The translations under genes were made by a program, and so were the position numbers. Below are positions 17,298 to 26,781 of a stretch of DNA of 64,000 nucleotides, in pieces. Numbering within the stretch: position 1 is the stretch's first letter; every line of letters begins with the position of its first letter. A model generated the notes under the pieces. It did not search any database and had not been told where the DNA came from. It saw nothing but the letters and a program-made list of their open reading frames with translations. The DNA is from Roseobacter sp. HKCCD6576-2 (GTDB taxonomy: Bacteria; Pseudomonadota; Alphaproteobacteria; Rhodobacterales; Rhodobacteraceae), in contig NZ_WVNW01000002.1 in assembly GCF_013179285.1 (NCBI RefSeq), positions 558,001-622,000 on the forward strand, written 5' to 3'.

Positions 17298-18509
17298 TTA
17301 AGGCGCCGCGCGCAGGGCCAGAACAGCATTGAGACCGCCAAATGCGAAGGCATTCGATAGCACGGCCTTAACTTTGGCCTCCCGGGCCTCATTCGGCACA
17401 ACGTCCAGCGCGCATTCCGGGTCCGGCTCTTCATAGCCAATCGTTGGGGCAATCACCCCGTCCTTCAAGGCCATGACACAGGCCAGAAGCTCAACCGCTC
17501 CGGTCCCACCAATCAAATGGCCATGCATGGACTTGGTCGAGGAGATCATCAATTCATCGGCGTGATGGCCGAACACATCTGCGACGGCGGCGCATTCGGT
17601 CTTGTCATTGGCCGCCGTTCCGGTGCCGTGGGCGTTGATATAGCAAATATCTTCTGGCTTCAGCTTCGCATCCCGCATCGCGCCCGAAATCGCCCGTGCG
17701 GCGCCTTGTTTCGACGGCATCACGATATCGGCGGCGTCCGAGGTCATCGCGAAGCCAACCACTTCCGCCAAGATTTCGGCACCCCGCGCCTTGGCGTGTT
17801 CATATTCTTCAAAGACGAAGACAGCGGCGCCTTCGCCTTGGACCATCCCATTGCGCGTTGCTGAGAACGGGCGGCATGCGTCTTTCGACATCACCCGCAA
17901 CCCTTCCCAGGCTTTGACCCCACCAAAGGTCAACATCGCCTCTGATCCACCAGTGACCATCGCGTCGCAAATGCCCGTCCGGATCATCTGAAACGCTTGA
18001 CCCATCGCATGGTTGGAGGACGCACAAGCGGTCGACACGGAGAAAGACGGCCCTTTGAGATTGTATTCCATGCTGACATGGCTGGCCGCCGCATTGTTCA
18101 TCAACTTGGGCACGACAAACGGGTGAACCCGGTTTTTACCCTCTTCATAAACGGTCCGATAATTCTCATCCCAGGTGTTCACACCGCCCGCCGCCGTGCC
18201 AAGTACCACGCCCGACCGCGCCGCCAATTCGCCGGTAAAGCGGAGGCCCGACTGCTCCAGCGCTTCTTTCGTGGCGATCAAGGTGAACTGCGTGAAGCGG
18301 TCATAAAGAACGATCTGCTGCCGATTGAACAGCGCCTCGGGGTCATAGTCTTTGACCTGCCCGCCAATCTTGACCGACAGCCGGTCCACATCGCGCAGCT
18401 CCAACTCGGCAATGCCGCAGCGCCCTTCGCGCATGGCCTCGAGTGTCGAGGGCACATCCTGCCCCAGAGCGTTGATCGTGCCCTGCCCGGTAATGACAAC
18501 CCGTCTCAT
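17298..18509 (-). CDS. Beta-ketoacyl-ACP synthase (KAS II/NodE-like)
   Basis: The 403-residue thiolase-fold enzyme has the catalytic Cys in STACASSNHAMG and the two His in NAHGTGTAANDK and KSMHGHLIGGTGAVE, the full Cys-His-His triad. It starts with MRRVVITGQGTINALG, as FabF-type enzymes do. It condenses malonyl-ACP with an acyl chain. It overlaps the ACP gene by four bases and is followed upstream by lpxD. This suggests a dedicated acyl carrier system, perhaps for lipid A or another unusual acyl chain, rather than bulk fatty-acid synthesis. The specialised role is inference. Confidence 0.88.
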   Translation of the reverse strand: MRRVVITGQGTINALGQDVPSTLEAMREGRCGIAELELRDVDRLSVKIGGQVKDYDPEALFNRQQIVLYDRFTQFTLIATKEALEQSGLRFTGELAARSGVVLGTAAGGVNTWDENYRTVYEEGKNRVHPFVVPKLMNNAAASHVSMEYNLKGPSFSVSTACASSNHAMGQAFQMIRTGICDAMVTGGSEAMLTFGGVKAWEGLRVMSKDACRPFSATRNGMVQGEGAAVFVFEEYEHAKARGAEILAEVVGFAMTSDAADIVMPSKQGAARAISGAMRDAKLKPEDICYINAHGTGTAANDKTECAAVADVFGHHADELMISSTKSMHGHLIGGTGAVELLACVMALKDGVIAPTIGYEEPDPECALDVVPNEAREAKVKAVLSNAFAFGGLNAVLALRAAP

Positions 18510-18769
18510 TTTTGGTCGGCCACCAGCCCCTCAACCGCCTTCACAATTGCCGCGACGCTCGAAATATCGAAATCGCTCTGATCCGGCTCATTGGCATTGA
18601 ACGGCACCTGAATATCGAAGGCTTCTTCTATCGCAAAGATCGACTCGACCAGGCCGAGGCTATCGATACCCAGGTCTTCGAGTGAGTTATCGAGAGCAAC
18701 ATCGCCAGGCTCCAACACGGCCTGCTCCGCAATAATCGCGATCACTTGGTCTTGAACGCTATCGGCCAT
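18506..18769 (-). CDS. Acyl carrier protein (dedicated, non-housekeeping)
   Basis: The 87-residue acidic protein has the phosphopantetheine attachment site in LEDLGIDSLGLVES, with the Ser in DSLG. It diverges from housekeeping AcpP and carries a long insertion (NANEPDQSDFDISS), as in special ACPs such as AcpXL or NodF. The start at 18769 was chosen because the ACP helix begins at MADSVQDQV. Its stop overlaps the ketosynthase start, so the two are translated together and likely act as partners. Confidence 0.85.
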   Translation of the reverse strand: MADSVQDQVIAIIAEQAVLEPGDVALDNSLEDLGIDSLGLVESIFAIEEAFDIQVPFNANEPDQSDFDISSVAAIVKAVEGLVADQK

Positions 18770-18807
18770 CTGCTCCGTCCCTCGGGGTCTTGGTTTCACC
18801 CGATCAC

Positions 18808-19902
18808 TTAGTCATTCTGGTCGCGCTTGAAAACGGCTTTCTGCAAAGCATCCACGGTCTTCATGACGCGGGGCAAACGGCGCATGGCTTTATAGATTTC
18901 AACCTGCGTGTCCATTTTCACCGCCGGCGCGCCCATCAACATGCGGCCCGCAGGCACATTTGAGTAGATTTTCGTGGCGCCCGCCGCGACGACGTCATCT
19001 CCGATGGTGATATTATCGGAGAGGCCACATTGCCCGCCCAACACGACGCGGTCGCCAATCACGACCGAGCCCGCGCTGCCCACCTGACCACAGATCAGAC
19101 AATCGCGCCCGATCCGCACGTTATGTCCGATATGCACCAGGTTATCGAGTTTGGTGCCATCGCCGATTTCGGTATTCGAAATCGTGCCTCGATCAATCGC
19201 TGAATTGGCCCCAATCTCCACATCATCGCCGATGGTGACGGAGCCAAGAGAGTGGATACGGGTCCAGCTTTGCGCCTCGGCGGGGGCGTCGGCTTTGCCC
19301 AAGCTTTCGCGCGCCGTCTCGACAGTGGATTTCTCCGGTGTGACAAAAGAAAAGCCGTCGCCGCCAATCACCGCGCCGGGTTGGATAAAGACCCGGTCTC
19401 CAACACTGACCCGTGCGCCGATCCGCGCGCCTGCGTGGATCACCGCGTCATCGCCAATCACCGCGCCCGCACCGATGCTGACATGTTCGGCGATCTTCGC
19501 GTTCGCCCCGAGCGTCGCTCCCGCTCCGATCACCACAAAGGGCCCGATCGCAGCGCCGTCCCCGATCTCGGCGCTCGGATCAATGACCGCGGTTGCATGG
19601 TGTCCTGGCGCAATCTGCGGCCCGGCATCCATCGCTGTCGTCAGCCCGGCCAAGGCATAGCGTGGGCGCGACACGAGAATCGCTGCCTGCAAGCCAAGCG
19701 CCTGCCAGTCTGTGCCAGCGCTCAAAACCGCAGCGCGGGCCTGCCCTTCAGCCAAGCCGTCGATGAACTTCTCGGACATTGCCAAGGCAAGCTGATCGGC
19801 ACCGGCCACCGTGGGCTCCGCCAAACTGGTCACCTCAAGATCAACGGCGCCGAAGGCTTCCGCCCCAAGCGCCGCTGCAATCTCTTTAATTGTATGGCTC
19901 AT
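18808..19902 (-). CDS. lpxD: UDP-3-O-acylglucosamine N-acyltransferase LpxD
   Basis: The 364-residue protein has an N-terminal uridine-binding domain and then a left-handed beta-helix of hexapeptide repeats, visible as [40 protein letters not shown] and many more. The catalytic His lies in [12 protein letters not shown]. LpxD adds the second 3-hydroxyacyl chain in lipid A synthesis. It is separated by 38 bases from the ACP gene in the same direction. In many bacteria lpxD lies with bamA, fabZ and lpxA; here it is with an ACP and a ketosynthase. Confidence 0.93.
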   Translation of the reverse strand: MSHTIKEIAAALGAEAFGAVDLEVTSLAEPTVAGADQLALAMSEKFIDGLAEGQARAAVLSAGTDWQALGLQAAILVSRPRYALAGLTTAMDAGPQIAPGHHATAVIDPSAEIGDGAAIGPFVVIGAGATLGANAKIAEHVSIGAGAVIGDDAVIHAGARIGARVSVGDRVFIQPGAVIGGDGFSFVTPEKSTVETARESLGKADAPAEAQSWTRIHSLGSVTIGDDVEIGANSAIDRGTISNTEIGDGTKLDNLVHIGHNVRIGRDCLICGQVGSAGSVVIGDRVVLGGQCGLSDNITIGDDVVAAGATKIYSNVPAGRMLMGAPAVKMDTQVEIYKAMRRLPRVMKTVDALQKAVFKRDQND

Positions 19903-19937
19903 GCCCGCCGCCCTACGAAATCCGTGCGGCGAGAGGT

Positions 19938-21542
19938 TTAGCTGGTGACAGCCCGGACCGCCACCCCTGCGTCTTGCATTGCCCGCCAGAGCAGCGCGTT
20001 CCGGCCATAGACGTCATCGCGGTAATTCACCCGGCCTTCTGGTGTGATCCAGGCGGTCCAATAGACCAGATGCACCGGCACCGGGTCTTCTAGATTCACC
20101 CGGGTTTCCTGCCGCGAGGCGCGGATTTGGCCATAGAACCCCCGCGGATCGGCCTCTTGCAGGGCAAGCAGATGATAGGCCAATTCCTGGGGGCGATGCA
20201 CGCGGACGCAACCGTGGGAATAGGCCCGCACTTGCCGGTCGAAGAGGTTCCGCGACGGCGTATCATGCAGATAGATGTTCCACTGGTTCGGGAACATGAA
20301 CTTCACTTCGCCAAGCGCATTGCTGTTGCCCGGTGGCTGGCGCAGATCGAAGGGGAAATTCCGGTTGGTGTATTGGCTGAAATCGATCCCTTCGCGGCTC
20401 ACCACACGACCGCCCCGCATCAGCTGCAGATGCCCCGCCGCGGCGGGGTTGGCCCGCATTTGCGGCAGATACTCGCCAACCGTGATCGAGCGCGGCACGT
20501 TCCAGCTTGGGTTGATCACGATGTGATCCATCTCGTCAGAGAATTCCGGCGTGCGGCGATCGCTGTCGCGATGGCCCACCACAACCCGGGTCTCAAAGCT
20601 CACCTGCTCCCCATCAATCACATAGGCATGGAAATCGGCGATGTTGACCAAGATATGACGGTCCCCCCGCTCGCGGTTCATCCAGCGCTGCCGTTCCATC
20701 GCGAGGATGATCTGTCCAAGACGTGTCTCAACCCCAACGTTGATTTCGGCCAAGGTGGCCGCTCCGGCCTCGCCATCTGGTGTCAGCCCATGATCGGCTT
20801 GGAACGCCTGAACGGCGGCCTGCAACACCCCGTCATAGGTCGCGGTGGCGGACCGCTCGAGATAGCCCATCGCCATCAACCGGTCGCGCAGCGCAATGAC
20901 ACCCTCACCACTGTCGCCCATTTCAAGTGCACCGGATTGTACGGTCGGCCCCCAGCCACCGGCACCCAACACGCGCTCCAGGCGCAATTTTTCGCGCATC
21001 AAGCGGACATATTCCGGGTGGCTTGGCGGCAGGTCACGGATGAACTCATGGGGGTTGGCCGAGACGAACTGAGTGATCTGCTCCAGCGGATCGCGGCGCG
21101 GCAAATCCTTAACGATATCGGCCACCACGTCGTCGGGCTCCAACATACCGGACTGCACATCGCGAGCGTATTGCAGGAACATGTGCGAGGCGAGCACCTC
21201 GGCCTGACCGCGCGCATAGGGGTTCGTGGCGTCACGGAAGGTTTGGCGTAACAGGTCCGCGTCATAACGCGATGCCGGCAGCCCGTGATCCTCAACCCGA
21301 TCAAGCGCCGCCAGAAGTGCGTTGCGCCGCTCTGCCGCGTCGCTGGTGGTCCAAATCGGCTCGAAGTTCCGCTCCCGATAGAATGCCGCCAGAGCTTCGT
21401 CAGAGGAAGCCGCCTCAGCAATAGACTGACGAAGCGCCGTGTGGTGATGCGCCGCCGCATTTTGCGGCAAAGCCAAGACCAGCAGCAGGGCAAATCCTGC
21501 AATCCAACCGGTCAGTGTCATAGAAAATTTTCGTGTCATCAT
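19938..21542 (-). CDS. L,D-transpeptidase with peptidoglycan-binding domain (YcbB-like)
   Basis: The protein of about 534 residues has a signal sequence, a scaffold domain, a peptidoglycan-binding repeat ([12 protein letters not shown] ... [33 protein letters not shown]) and a YkuD catalytic domain with the active-site run [19 protein letters not shown]. Such enzymes make 3-3 cross-links in peptidoglycan or attach proteins to it, in the periplasm. I place the start at 21542 ([10 protein letters not shown]), which has AGG about ten bases upstream; an in-frame GTG lies ten codons earlier. Confidence 0.88.
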   Translation of the reverse strand: MMTRKFSMTLTGWIAGFALLLVLALPQNAAAHHHTALRQSIAEAASSDEALAAFYRERNFEPIWTTSDAAERRNALLAALDRVEDHGLPASRYDADLLRQTFRDATNPYARGQAEVLASHMFLQYARDVQSGMLEPDDVVADIVKDLPRRDPLEQITQFVSANPHEFIRDLPPSHPEYVRLMREKLRLERVLGAGGWGPTVQSGALEMGDSGEGVIALRDRLMAMGYLERSATATYDGVLQAAVQAFQADHGLTPDGEAGAATLAEINVGVETRLGQIILAMERQRWMNRERGDRHILVNIADFHAYVIDGEQVSFETRVVVGHRDSDRRTPEFSDEMDHIVINPSWNVPRSITVGEYLPQMRANPAAAGHLQLMRGGRVVSREGIDFSQYTNRNFPFDLRQPPGNSNALGEVKFMFPNQWNIYLHDTPSRNLFDRQVRAYSHGCVRVHRPQELAYHLLALQEADPRGFYGQIRASRQETRVNLEDPVPVHLVYWTAWITPEGRVNYRDDVYGRNALLWRAMQDAGVAVRAVTS

Positions 21543-21911
21543 AATCAAATACCTGTTCGTGTCGCGGATCACGCCCTCGTGACCACCCTGCCGCCTGCGC
21601 CCTTATCCTGTCTATTCACAAAATCGCAAGCCTCTTGGAATAAAGCAAGAACATAGAAAACTGTTCCCCGACTGCAACGGCCGAAATTGATCTCGGCTGC
21701 CTCGCAGATTGGACGGCGATTCTGCCACAGCTTGGCGAAATATCGCCGAAATCCGCGACCAATTGGCCAAAAGGGAAGAGTGAGACTTTAAGATTTGTCT
21801 CGTTTGTGTCATGAACACCACATCTGTGGGGATGGATACGCGAGATAGCCGCAAAAAAGCGGCATGATGTGCGACGGAACGGGCAGAAGACGAGATGGGG
21901 CACAGACTTCA
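21543..21911. promoter_or_regulatory. Divergent intergenic region, no gene seen
   Basis: This stretch separates two divergent cell-wall genes (L,D-transpeptidase and a YcbK-like protein) and is richer in AT than its flanks. I see the inverted repeats GAGAC/GTCTC near 21780-21800 and GCCGC-AAAAAA-GCGGC at 21848-21863, the second about 50 bases before the next start codon. Short open frames on both strands lack ribosome sites and family signals. It probably holds the two promoters. Confidence 0.4.
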
Positions 21912-22472
21912 ATGACAAAATCAGCGTTTACGCGGCGCGCGTTGTTGCGCGCTTTCGCGGCCACCACTGTAACGGCCGCACCGGTTATGGCGAATGCATT
22001 TGGCTTTCTGCGCGGCGCCGGCGATATCCGCAAACTGGCCATGTATAATGGGCGCACCGGCGAAAGCCTCGATATGATCTACTGGATCGATGGCGATTAT
22101 GTCGGCCCGGCCCTCGACGAGATCAACATTCATATGCGCGACTGGCGGCGCAATGAAGTCCGCACGATCGACACGCGCACGATCGACATCATGGCCGCTG
22201 CCCATAATCTGCTGGAAACATCCGAGCCCTACACCCTGCTCTCCGGCTACCGCTCGCCAGCAACCAATGCGATGTTGCGCTCCCGGTCGCGCGGTGTGGC
22301 GCGGAACTCTCGCCATATGCAAGGTGAAGCCGCCGATCTTCGGATCAATTCGCGCAGCGTGAGCCAGATTGCCCGCGCTGCCGCAGCGTGTAACGCAGGC
22401 GGCGTTGGCCGCTATTCCGGGTCCAACTTCGTCCATATGGATTGCGGTCCGGTCCGGACCTGGGGCCGCTAA
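21912..22472 (+). CDS. YcbK/DUF882 peptidase-like cell-wall protein
   Basis: The 186-residue protein starts with a twin-arginine-like signal (TRRALLRAFAATTVTAAPVMANA). It carries a peptidase M15/DUF882 domain: LSGYRSPATNAMLR, SRHMQGEAADLRI and FVHMDCGPVRTW, giving the His, Asp and His zinc ligands. The family trims peptidoglycan cross-links; its E. coli relative MepK cleaves 3-3 bonds. The divergent neighbour makes such bonds, so the two may act as a maker and a cutter of the same linkage. That pairing is inference. Confidence 0.85.
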   Translation: MTKSAFTRRALLRAFAATTVTAAPVMANAFGFLRGAGDIRKLAMYNGRTGESLDMIYWIDGDYVGPALDEINIHMRDWRRNEVRTIDTRTIDIMAAAHNLLETSEPYTLLSGYRSPATNAMLRSRSRGVARNSRHMQGEAADLRINSRSVSQIARAAAACNAGGVGRYSGSNFVHMDCGPVRTWGR

Positions 22473-22502
22473 CCCGTCTCTCACAACACAATCCCTTGAT
22501 CT

Positions 22503-22526
22503 GGCCCCGTTTTGCGGGGCCTTTCT
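22503..22526 (+). terminator. Rho-independent terminator
   Basis: GGCCCCG at 22503-22509 and CGGGGCC at 22515-22521 form a seven-pair stem with loop TTTTG and a following TTTCTGTGTTT. It ends transcription of the DUF882 gene before msrB. Confidence 0.75.
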
Positions 22527-22598
22527 GTGTTTGACGATTGGACATTGCGTGCCCTGCCCCCATATCTTGGCCCAACGCCGATGACTTGGAGGAACCCC

Positions 22599-23048
22599 AT
22601 GACCGCCTACGCTAAGACAGACGAGGCCCTCGCCAAGCTGAGCCCAGAAGAATATCGGGTGACACAGGAAAACGGGACCGAGCGCCCGGGCACCGGCGCG
22701 CTGTTGAACAACAAAGAGCCCGGCATCTATGTCGATATCGTCTCTGGTGAGCCGCTTTTTGCGTCCGCTGATAAATATGAAAGCGGCTGCGGCTGGCCCA
22801 GCTTCACCAAGCCGATCGAGACCGCCCATATCAATGAACTCCGCGATGTCTCCCACGGGATGATCCGGACCGAAGTGCGCTCGACCCATGGCGACAGTCA
22901 TCTGGGCCATGTCTTCCCGGACGGGCCGCAGGATCGCGGCGGCCTCCGCTACTGCATTAATTCCGCCTCGCTCAGGTTTGTCCATCGCGATGAGATGGAG
23001 GCCGAAGGCTATGGCGCCTATCTCGACCAAGTGGAGGATGTGGCATGA
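22599..23048 (+). CDS. msrB: Peptide-methionine (R)-S-oxide reductase MsrB
   Basis: The 149-residue protein has the MsrB blocks [32 protein letters not shown] and the active-site [12 protein letters not shown] with its catalytic Cys. The two CxxC zinc motifs seen in many MsrB proteins are not present, so it belongs to the zinc-free type. It repairs R-sulfoxides of methionine. The ATG at 22599 has TTGGAGGAA upstream. The stop overlaps msrA, giving coupled repair of both sulfoxide forms. Confidence 0.93.
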   Translation: MTAYAKTDEALAKLSPEEYRVTQENGTERPGTGALLNNKEPGIYVDIVSGEPLFASADKYESGCGWPSFTKPIETAHINELRDVSHGMIRTEVRSTHGDSHLGHVFPDGPQDRGGLRYCINSASLRFVHRDEMEAEGYGAYLDQVEDVA

Positions 23049-23554
23049 GCGTGCGCGCTGTTTTGGCCGGTGGTTGCTTCTGGGGCATGCAGGATTTGAT
23101 CCGCAAGCGCCCCGGCGTTTTGAAAACGCGAGTCGGGTATACCGGCGGTGACGTCCCCAATGCGACCTATCGCAACCACGGCACCCATGCTGAAGGGATC
23201 GAGATTATCTACGATCCGGCGATTGTCAGTTACCGCGAGTTGTTGGAACTGTTCTTCCAGATCCATGACCCAACGACGCTGAACCGTCAGGGCAATGATA
23301 TCGGCCTCTCCTACCGCTCCGCGATTTATTATGTCGATGAGGATCAACGGCAGGTCGCGCTGGATACCATCGCCGATGTGAACGCCTCCGGTCTCTGGCC
23401 TGGGCCAGTTGTGACGGAACTCGAACCGGTCGGCGATTTCTGGGAAGCCGAGCCGGAGCACCAGGATTACCTGGAGCGCATTCCGCATGGCTATACTTGC
23501 CATTTCATCCGGCCCGATTGGGTCCTACCCCGTCGCGAGACGGCGGCCGAATAA
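23045..23554 (+). CDS. msrA: Peptide-methionine (S)-S-oxide reductase MsrA
   Basis: The 169-residue protein begins with [15 protein letters not shown], the GCFWG active site of MsrA, followed by [27 protein letters not shown]. It reduces S-sulfoxides of methionine in the cytoplasm. It overlaps msrB by four bases. The C-terminal Cys expected for recycling may be the one in [10 protein letters not shown]. Confidence 0.94.
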   Translation: MSVRAVLAGGCFWGMQDLIRKRPGVLKTRVGYTGGDVPNATYRNHGTHAEGIEIIYDPAIVSYRELLELFFQIHDPTTLNRQGNDIGLSYRSAIYYVDEDQRQVALDTIADVNASGLWPGPVVTELEPVGDFWEAEPEHQDYLERIPHGYTCHFIRPDWVLPRRETAAE

Positions 23555-23558
23555 CCAA

Positions 23559-23589
23559 GATGGGCCGGGGGTCACACCTCTGGCCCATC
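23559..23589. terminator. Inverted repeat at a convergent gene end
   Basis: GATGGGCC at 23559-23566 pairs with GGCCCATC at 23582-23589 across a 15-base loop. It sits between msrA and the end of the convergent DUF2339 gene and overlaps the last codons of the latter. No T run is visible, so it is only a possible terminator. Confidence 0.35.
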
Positions 23590-26358
23590 CCCGTCATCGT
23601 CATCAGCGCGCGGCGCATGTTTCGCCTGCGCCCATCTGTTGAGCCAGGCCAGCCCGGCCAGCAGCAGGCCGAGTGCCAAAAGCGAGAAGACCCGGATCAA
23701 GCCGCCAAGGCCCGAGATATCCACCAAGAAAACCTTTGCAATCGCGAGTCCCAGGACCAGAATCCCGGCGCGGCGCATCAACGCAGCCCCCCGCGCCAAG
23801 GATTGGTAGAAGAGTCCACCACCGATCACCAGCAGCACGATGGTGTAACTGTAAAGCTCGCCCTGCCCCATGCCCGGCAAGGCCATGCCGTCCGCGCCCT
23901 GCCAAAAATGTCGGATCGCCAGAAAGAGCCACACCATCGCGGGCACCAAGGCAATTGCAGCCAGCCCAAGGCGGATGTTTTTCGGCAGGGACGTCAAGCG
24001 CCAAGCGCCGAACCCAAGCACAAGCGCGGGCAGCAGATAGCCGAGGATCAGCGAGTTGATCAGGACCGGCCCCAAGACACGCCCATCTCCGACCGCCCAA
24101 AGCGGATTATAGGACACGATGCCGAGCACCATTGCCGCCGCCGCAATGGTGCCAAATATCCCGGCCAAGATAAGACGCAGTGTATAAAACGGGCCGCCAA
24201 GTTGCAGCCTTCGCGCCTGCGTAAGCGCCAAGACAAGCCAAATGACCGCGTGAAGCCCCGCGGACCAATGGGTCGTCACCGCATCCACACCCGCCGCATC
24301 GCGCACAAATCGATAGAGCAGAAGCGAGATCAGCACGCCGCCGGTGGACCACGCCGCGCTGTCCAACAGTATGCGCATCTGCATCCTGTCCCGGTCGCGC
24401 AGCAGCCAAAGCCCGCCGAGGAAACCCGCAAATGCGCCGAGATAGGCCAAGACGACCTCCGCGAGCGGAGCCGTTCGCGCCCAGTCGAGACCCGGATCCA
24501 CAATCAAGCGATATCCAATCGCCCCGATGCCAATGGTGACGAACCACGTCATGAGAGGCAGATTGAACCGGCGATCAAGCGCGACCGCAGCAACCACGGT
24601 GACCACAAAGGCCAACGTCAGCGCCACGTCACTGAAGATGATCACAAAGGCAAAAGACAGCGCCGCGAGCGACGACAGCGTGGCAAAAGACACCCGCAAT
24701 CGATCCGCGCCATCCGCCCGCGCAAACCGCTCGGCCAGAAGGACCATCACCCCCGCAATCGCGGCGGCATGAAGCGCCCACGGATACGCACCGATGACCT
24801 CGGCAGGACGCCAGGTGAGCTCCAGAAGGATTGCCATGACCGGCGCGTAAAGCGTTGCGGCCCCGCCCCAGATCACTTTGTACCGCGATGCCGTCAGCGC
24901 GCGCCACCCAAACGTCGCGGTGATCAGCATGGCGATCCCAACCAACCATGTGACGGTTAAAGGCATCCCGGCTTCGGCATTTTCGGGAATGGTTCGAAAG
25001 GCCCGGCTCACCACCCCGCCTTCGGACTGCGCAACGGACATCAAGAGCAATGTAACCGCCGGAACAGCCACGAGATCGGCCAAGGCTTCTGCCCCCCGCG
25101 CCCAGATCAAGAGGGCAAGCGTGATGACCGTCAAAACACTAATGATCAGCCAAAAATCGGCGGCGGTACTTTGATCGATCAGCGCGATGAAGCCCGTGCT
25201 CGCAACAACCGCGCCGCCGACGATATAGGTCGGAAACTCGGGGAACTTGGACGAGGCGCTGGCTCGGATTATCGCCTGCAAACACATTGCCCCGGCATGG
25301 GTCGGGATGAGCCGCAAAGGTGGGATCGCGATCGCCGCAAGCATCAGACCAACAAGATAGATCACATAGGGCACCGTGGTGACTGGCGCAGCGCTTGCTT
25401 GCACCATCCACCCCGCACCATAGGCCATCACAAGCGAGACCACAGTGACCCAGGCCCAACGCCGGATCGCATCCACCGCGAGCCCGACCAATGTGACCAC
25501 CGCAAAATAGCCGAAGAGCCAGGAGGGATTCTCGCTCGATCCGCCGACCACGAAAGGCGCGGCCATCGCACCGATGATCCCGACACCCGCCAAGAGCGGA
25601 CCGTAGAACCAGCCGAGTATTATGGCCACGGCCCCAACCGCCATCATCCCGACCAGCGCCATCTCGGGCCCAATGAGGTCATAGAGAACGCGAGCCGACA
25701 AAATGGCGGCAAACAGGGTCACGATGCCCGCACCAGAGAAGGTCGAGGGGAGATACGCCGTCGTGGCGGCTTCATCATCGCCATAACGTCGGCGGATCAC
25801 TTCGCCCGCGGCGATCAAGGCCGCTCCGAACGCAAGGGCCGCCAAGACGCGAACAGGTGGCGGCAACAGACCTTGCTCCATCCCGTATTGCACCAAAAAG
25901 ACACCGGCCAAGGCCAAGGACAGGGCGGAAACTGCGTAGAACCAATTCTCTTTCAGCCAATCCCCGAAACGATTTCGCCGCTTGTCCCGCACAATCGCGG
26001 ACAGCGACTTGGGCTCGGAGGGTGCTGGCGGCAGCGGCGTCGATGCAGGCGGCACATCGGGGGACGACGGACGAGACGCCCTGCCCCCCTGCCATGGGCC
26101 CGACGCCGGTGGTGTCTTGACCGCCTCCTCGGCAGGATCCGCAGGAGGGGGTGTGGCGACCGGTGAGGTCGTTTCTGCGTCCGCGGCCATCGTCTCAGGA
26201 ACCGCATCCTTTTGGCGCGGCACTCCGTCTAGGTCGGCCCATTGCCGCTCCAGATCGGCAACCCGCCGCGTCAAGCGCGCGTTGGCGACCAGGAGATAAA
26301 CGACCGCAAAGGGAATGGCCAAAACGACCAAGCCGAGTAGGACAAAGAAACCTTCCAA
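23572..26358 (-). CDS. DUF2339 polytopic membrane protein
   Basis: The 928-residue protein starts with one membrane helix and a coiled segment (RLTRRVADLERQW), then a proline-rich low-complexity linker to about residue 110. About 25 hydrophobic helices follow to near the end. The layout is that of DUF2339, a family of large membrane proteins of unknown role that is frequent in Rhodobacterales. The motif GDWLKENWFYAVSALSLALAGVFLVQYG at the domain start is typical. It is the last clear chromosomal gene before the tRNA attachment site. No function can be given. Confidence 0.85.
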   Translation of the reverse strand: MEGFFVLLGLVVLAIPFAVVYLLVANARLTRRVADLERQWADLDGVPRQKDAVPETMAADAETTSPVATPPPADPAEEAVKTPPASGPWQGGRASRPSSPDVPPASTPLPPAPSEPKSLSAIVRDKRRNRFGDWLKENWFYAVSALSLALAGVFLVQYGMEQGLLPPPVRVLAALAFGAALIAAGEVIRRRYGDDEAATTAYLPSTFSGAGIVTLFAAILSARVLYDLIGPEMALVGMMAVGAVAIILGWFYGPLLAGVGIIGAMAAPFVVGGSSENPSWLFGYFAVVTLVGLAVDAIRRWAWVTVVSLVMAYGAGWMVQASAAPVTTVPYVIYLVGLMLAAIAIPPLRLIPTHAGAMCLQAIIRASASSKFPEFPTYIVGGAVVASTGFIALIDQSTAADFWLIISVLTVITLALLIWARGAEALADLVAVPAVTLLLMSVAQSEGGVVSRAFRTIPENAEAGMPLTVTWLVGIAMLITATFGWRALTASRYKVIWGGAATLYAPVMAILLELTWRPAEVIGAYPWALHAAAIAGVMVLLAERFARADGADRLRVSFATLSSLAALSFAFVIIFSDVALTLAFVVTVVAAVALDRRFNLPLMTWFVTIGIGAIGYRLIVDPGLDWARTAPLAEVVLAYLGAFAGFLGGLWLLRDRDRMQMRILLDSAAWSTGGVLISLLLYRFVRDAAGVDAVTTHWSAGLHAVIWLVLALTQARRLQLGGPFYTLRLILAGIFGTIAAAAMVLGIVSYNPLWAVGDGRVLGPVLINSLILGYLLPALVLGFGAWRLTSLPKNIRLGLAAIALVPAMVWLFLAIRHFWQGADGMALPGMGQGELYSYTIVLLVIGGGLFYQSLARGAALMRRAGILVLGLAIAKVFLVDISGLGGLIRVFSLLALGLLLAGLAWLNRWAQAKHAPRADDDDGDGPEV

Positions 26359-26781
26359 AACGCACCTGCTCAGGAATTAAACCAATCTATCAATTGGGTA
26401 GCGGTTCCATCCTGCGAAACAAGAGCTAATCTTGCGCAATGGAGGTTTCCCGTAGGTTTGCTGCGGTGGCCGCATAATGCGGTTAGGAGCAAATAGCTAT
26501 CGGGATCAACGTGACCGCGCCTTGGCAGCAATCACACTCAACAGTCGCAGTATGAGTAATGGCGCACCTGAGAGGATTCGAACCTCTGGCCTCTGCCTTC
26601 GGAGCTGGTCAAATGACCTTTCCGAATTGCGCGATAGAGCACGCCAGAGCACGATAACTAACGGAAAACACTAGATTTCTCAAATCAGCGCTCCGAAGTC
26701 TCTATCCGACAATACGCCTTGATTTCCGCCCGCTCACTTGCGTGTCGCTTGCGTGAAATGGGGCTTTTGAAGGACCGGAGC
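26359..26781. other. Gene-free junction between chromosome and integrated element
   Basis: No coding region is supported here. Left of 26560 is the presumed promoter region of the DUF2339 gene. Positions 26560-26604 are the tRNA-derived attachment site, listed separately. From 26605 the sequence belongs to the element: a small inverted repeat GGTCA-AA-TGACC lies at 26607-26618, just inside the junction, and could be a recombinase or excisionase site. The integrase promoter should lie in the remainder. Confidence 0.45.
26560..26604 (-). other. attL: 3' part of tRNA-Arg(CCG) left by integration
   Basis: Read on the minus strand, these 45 bases are the 3' part of a tRNA. They give anticodon loop CTCCGAA (anticodon CCG), the stem half GGCAG, a short variable loop, T-arm AGAGG-TTCGAAT-CCTCT, acceptor half CAGGTGC, discriminator G and an encoded CCA. 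The bases upstream of the anticodon loop (ACCAG in place of the expected CTGCC) do not pair, so the 5' half is missing. This is the usual scar of an element that entered at the tRNA 3' end and starts with an integrase. The intact tRNA should be at the other end of the element. Confidence 0.85.

Noticed and set aside
21921-23030. 369-residue minus-strand open frame opposite the DUF882 and msrB genes
   Set aside because: It spans two well-supported genes on the other strand and has shadow-type composition.
23497-24960. 487-residue plus-strand open frame opposite the DUF2339 gene
   Set aside because: It is antisense to a clear membrane protein, rich in Arg, Gln, Pro and His as expected from GC-rich shadow frames, and has no family signal.
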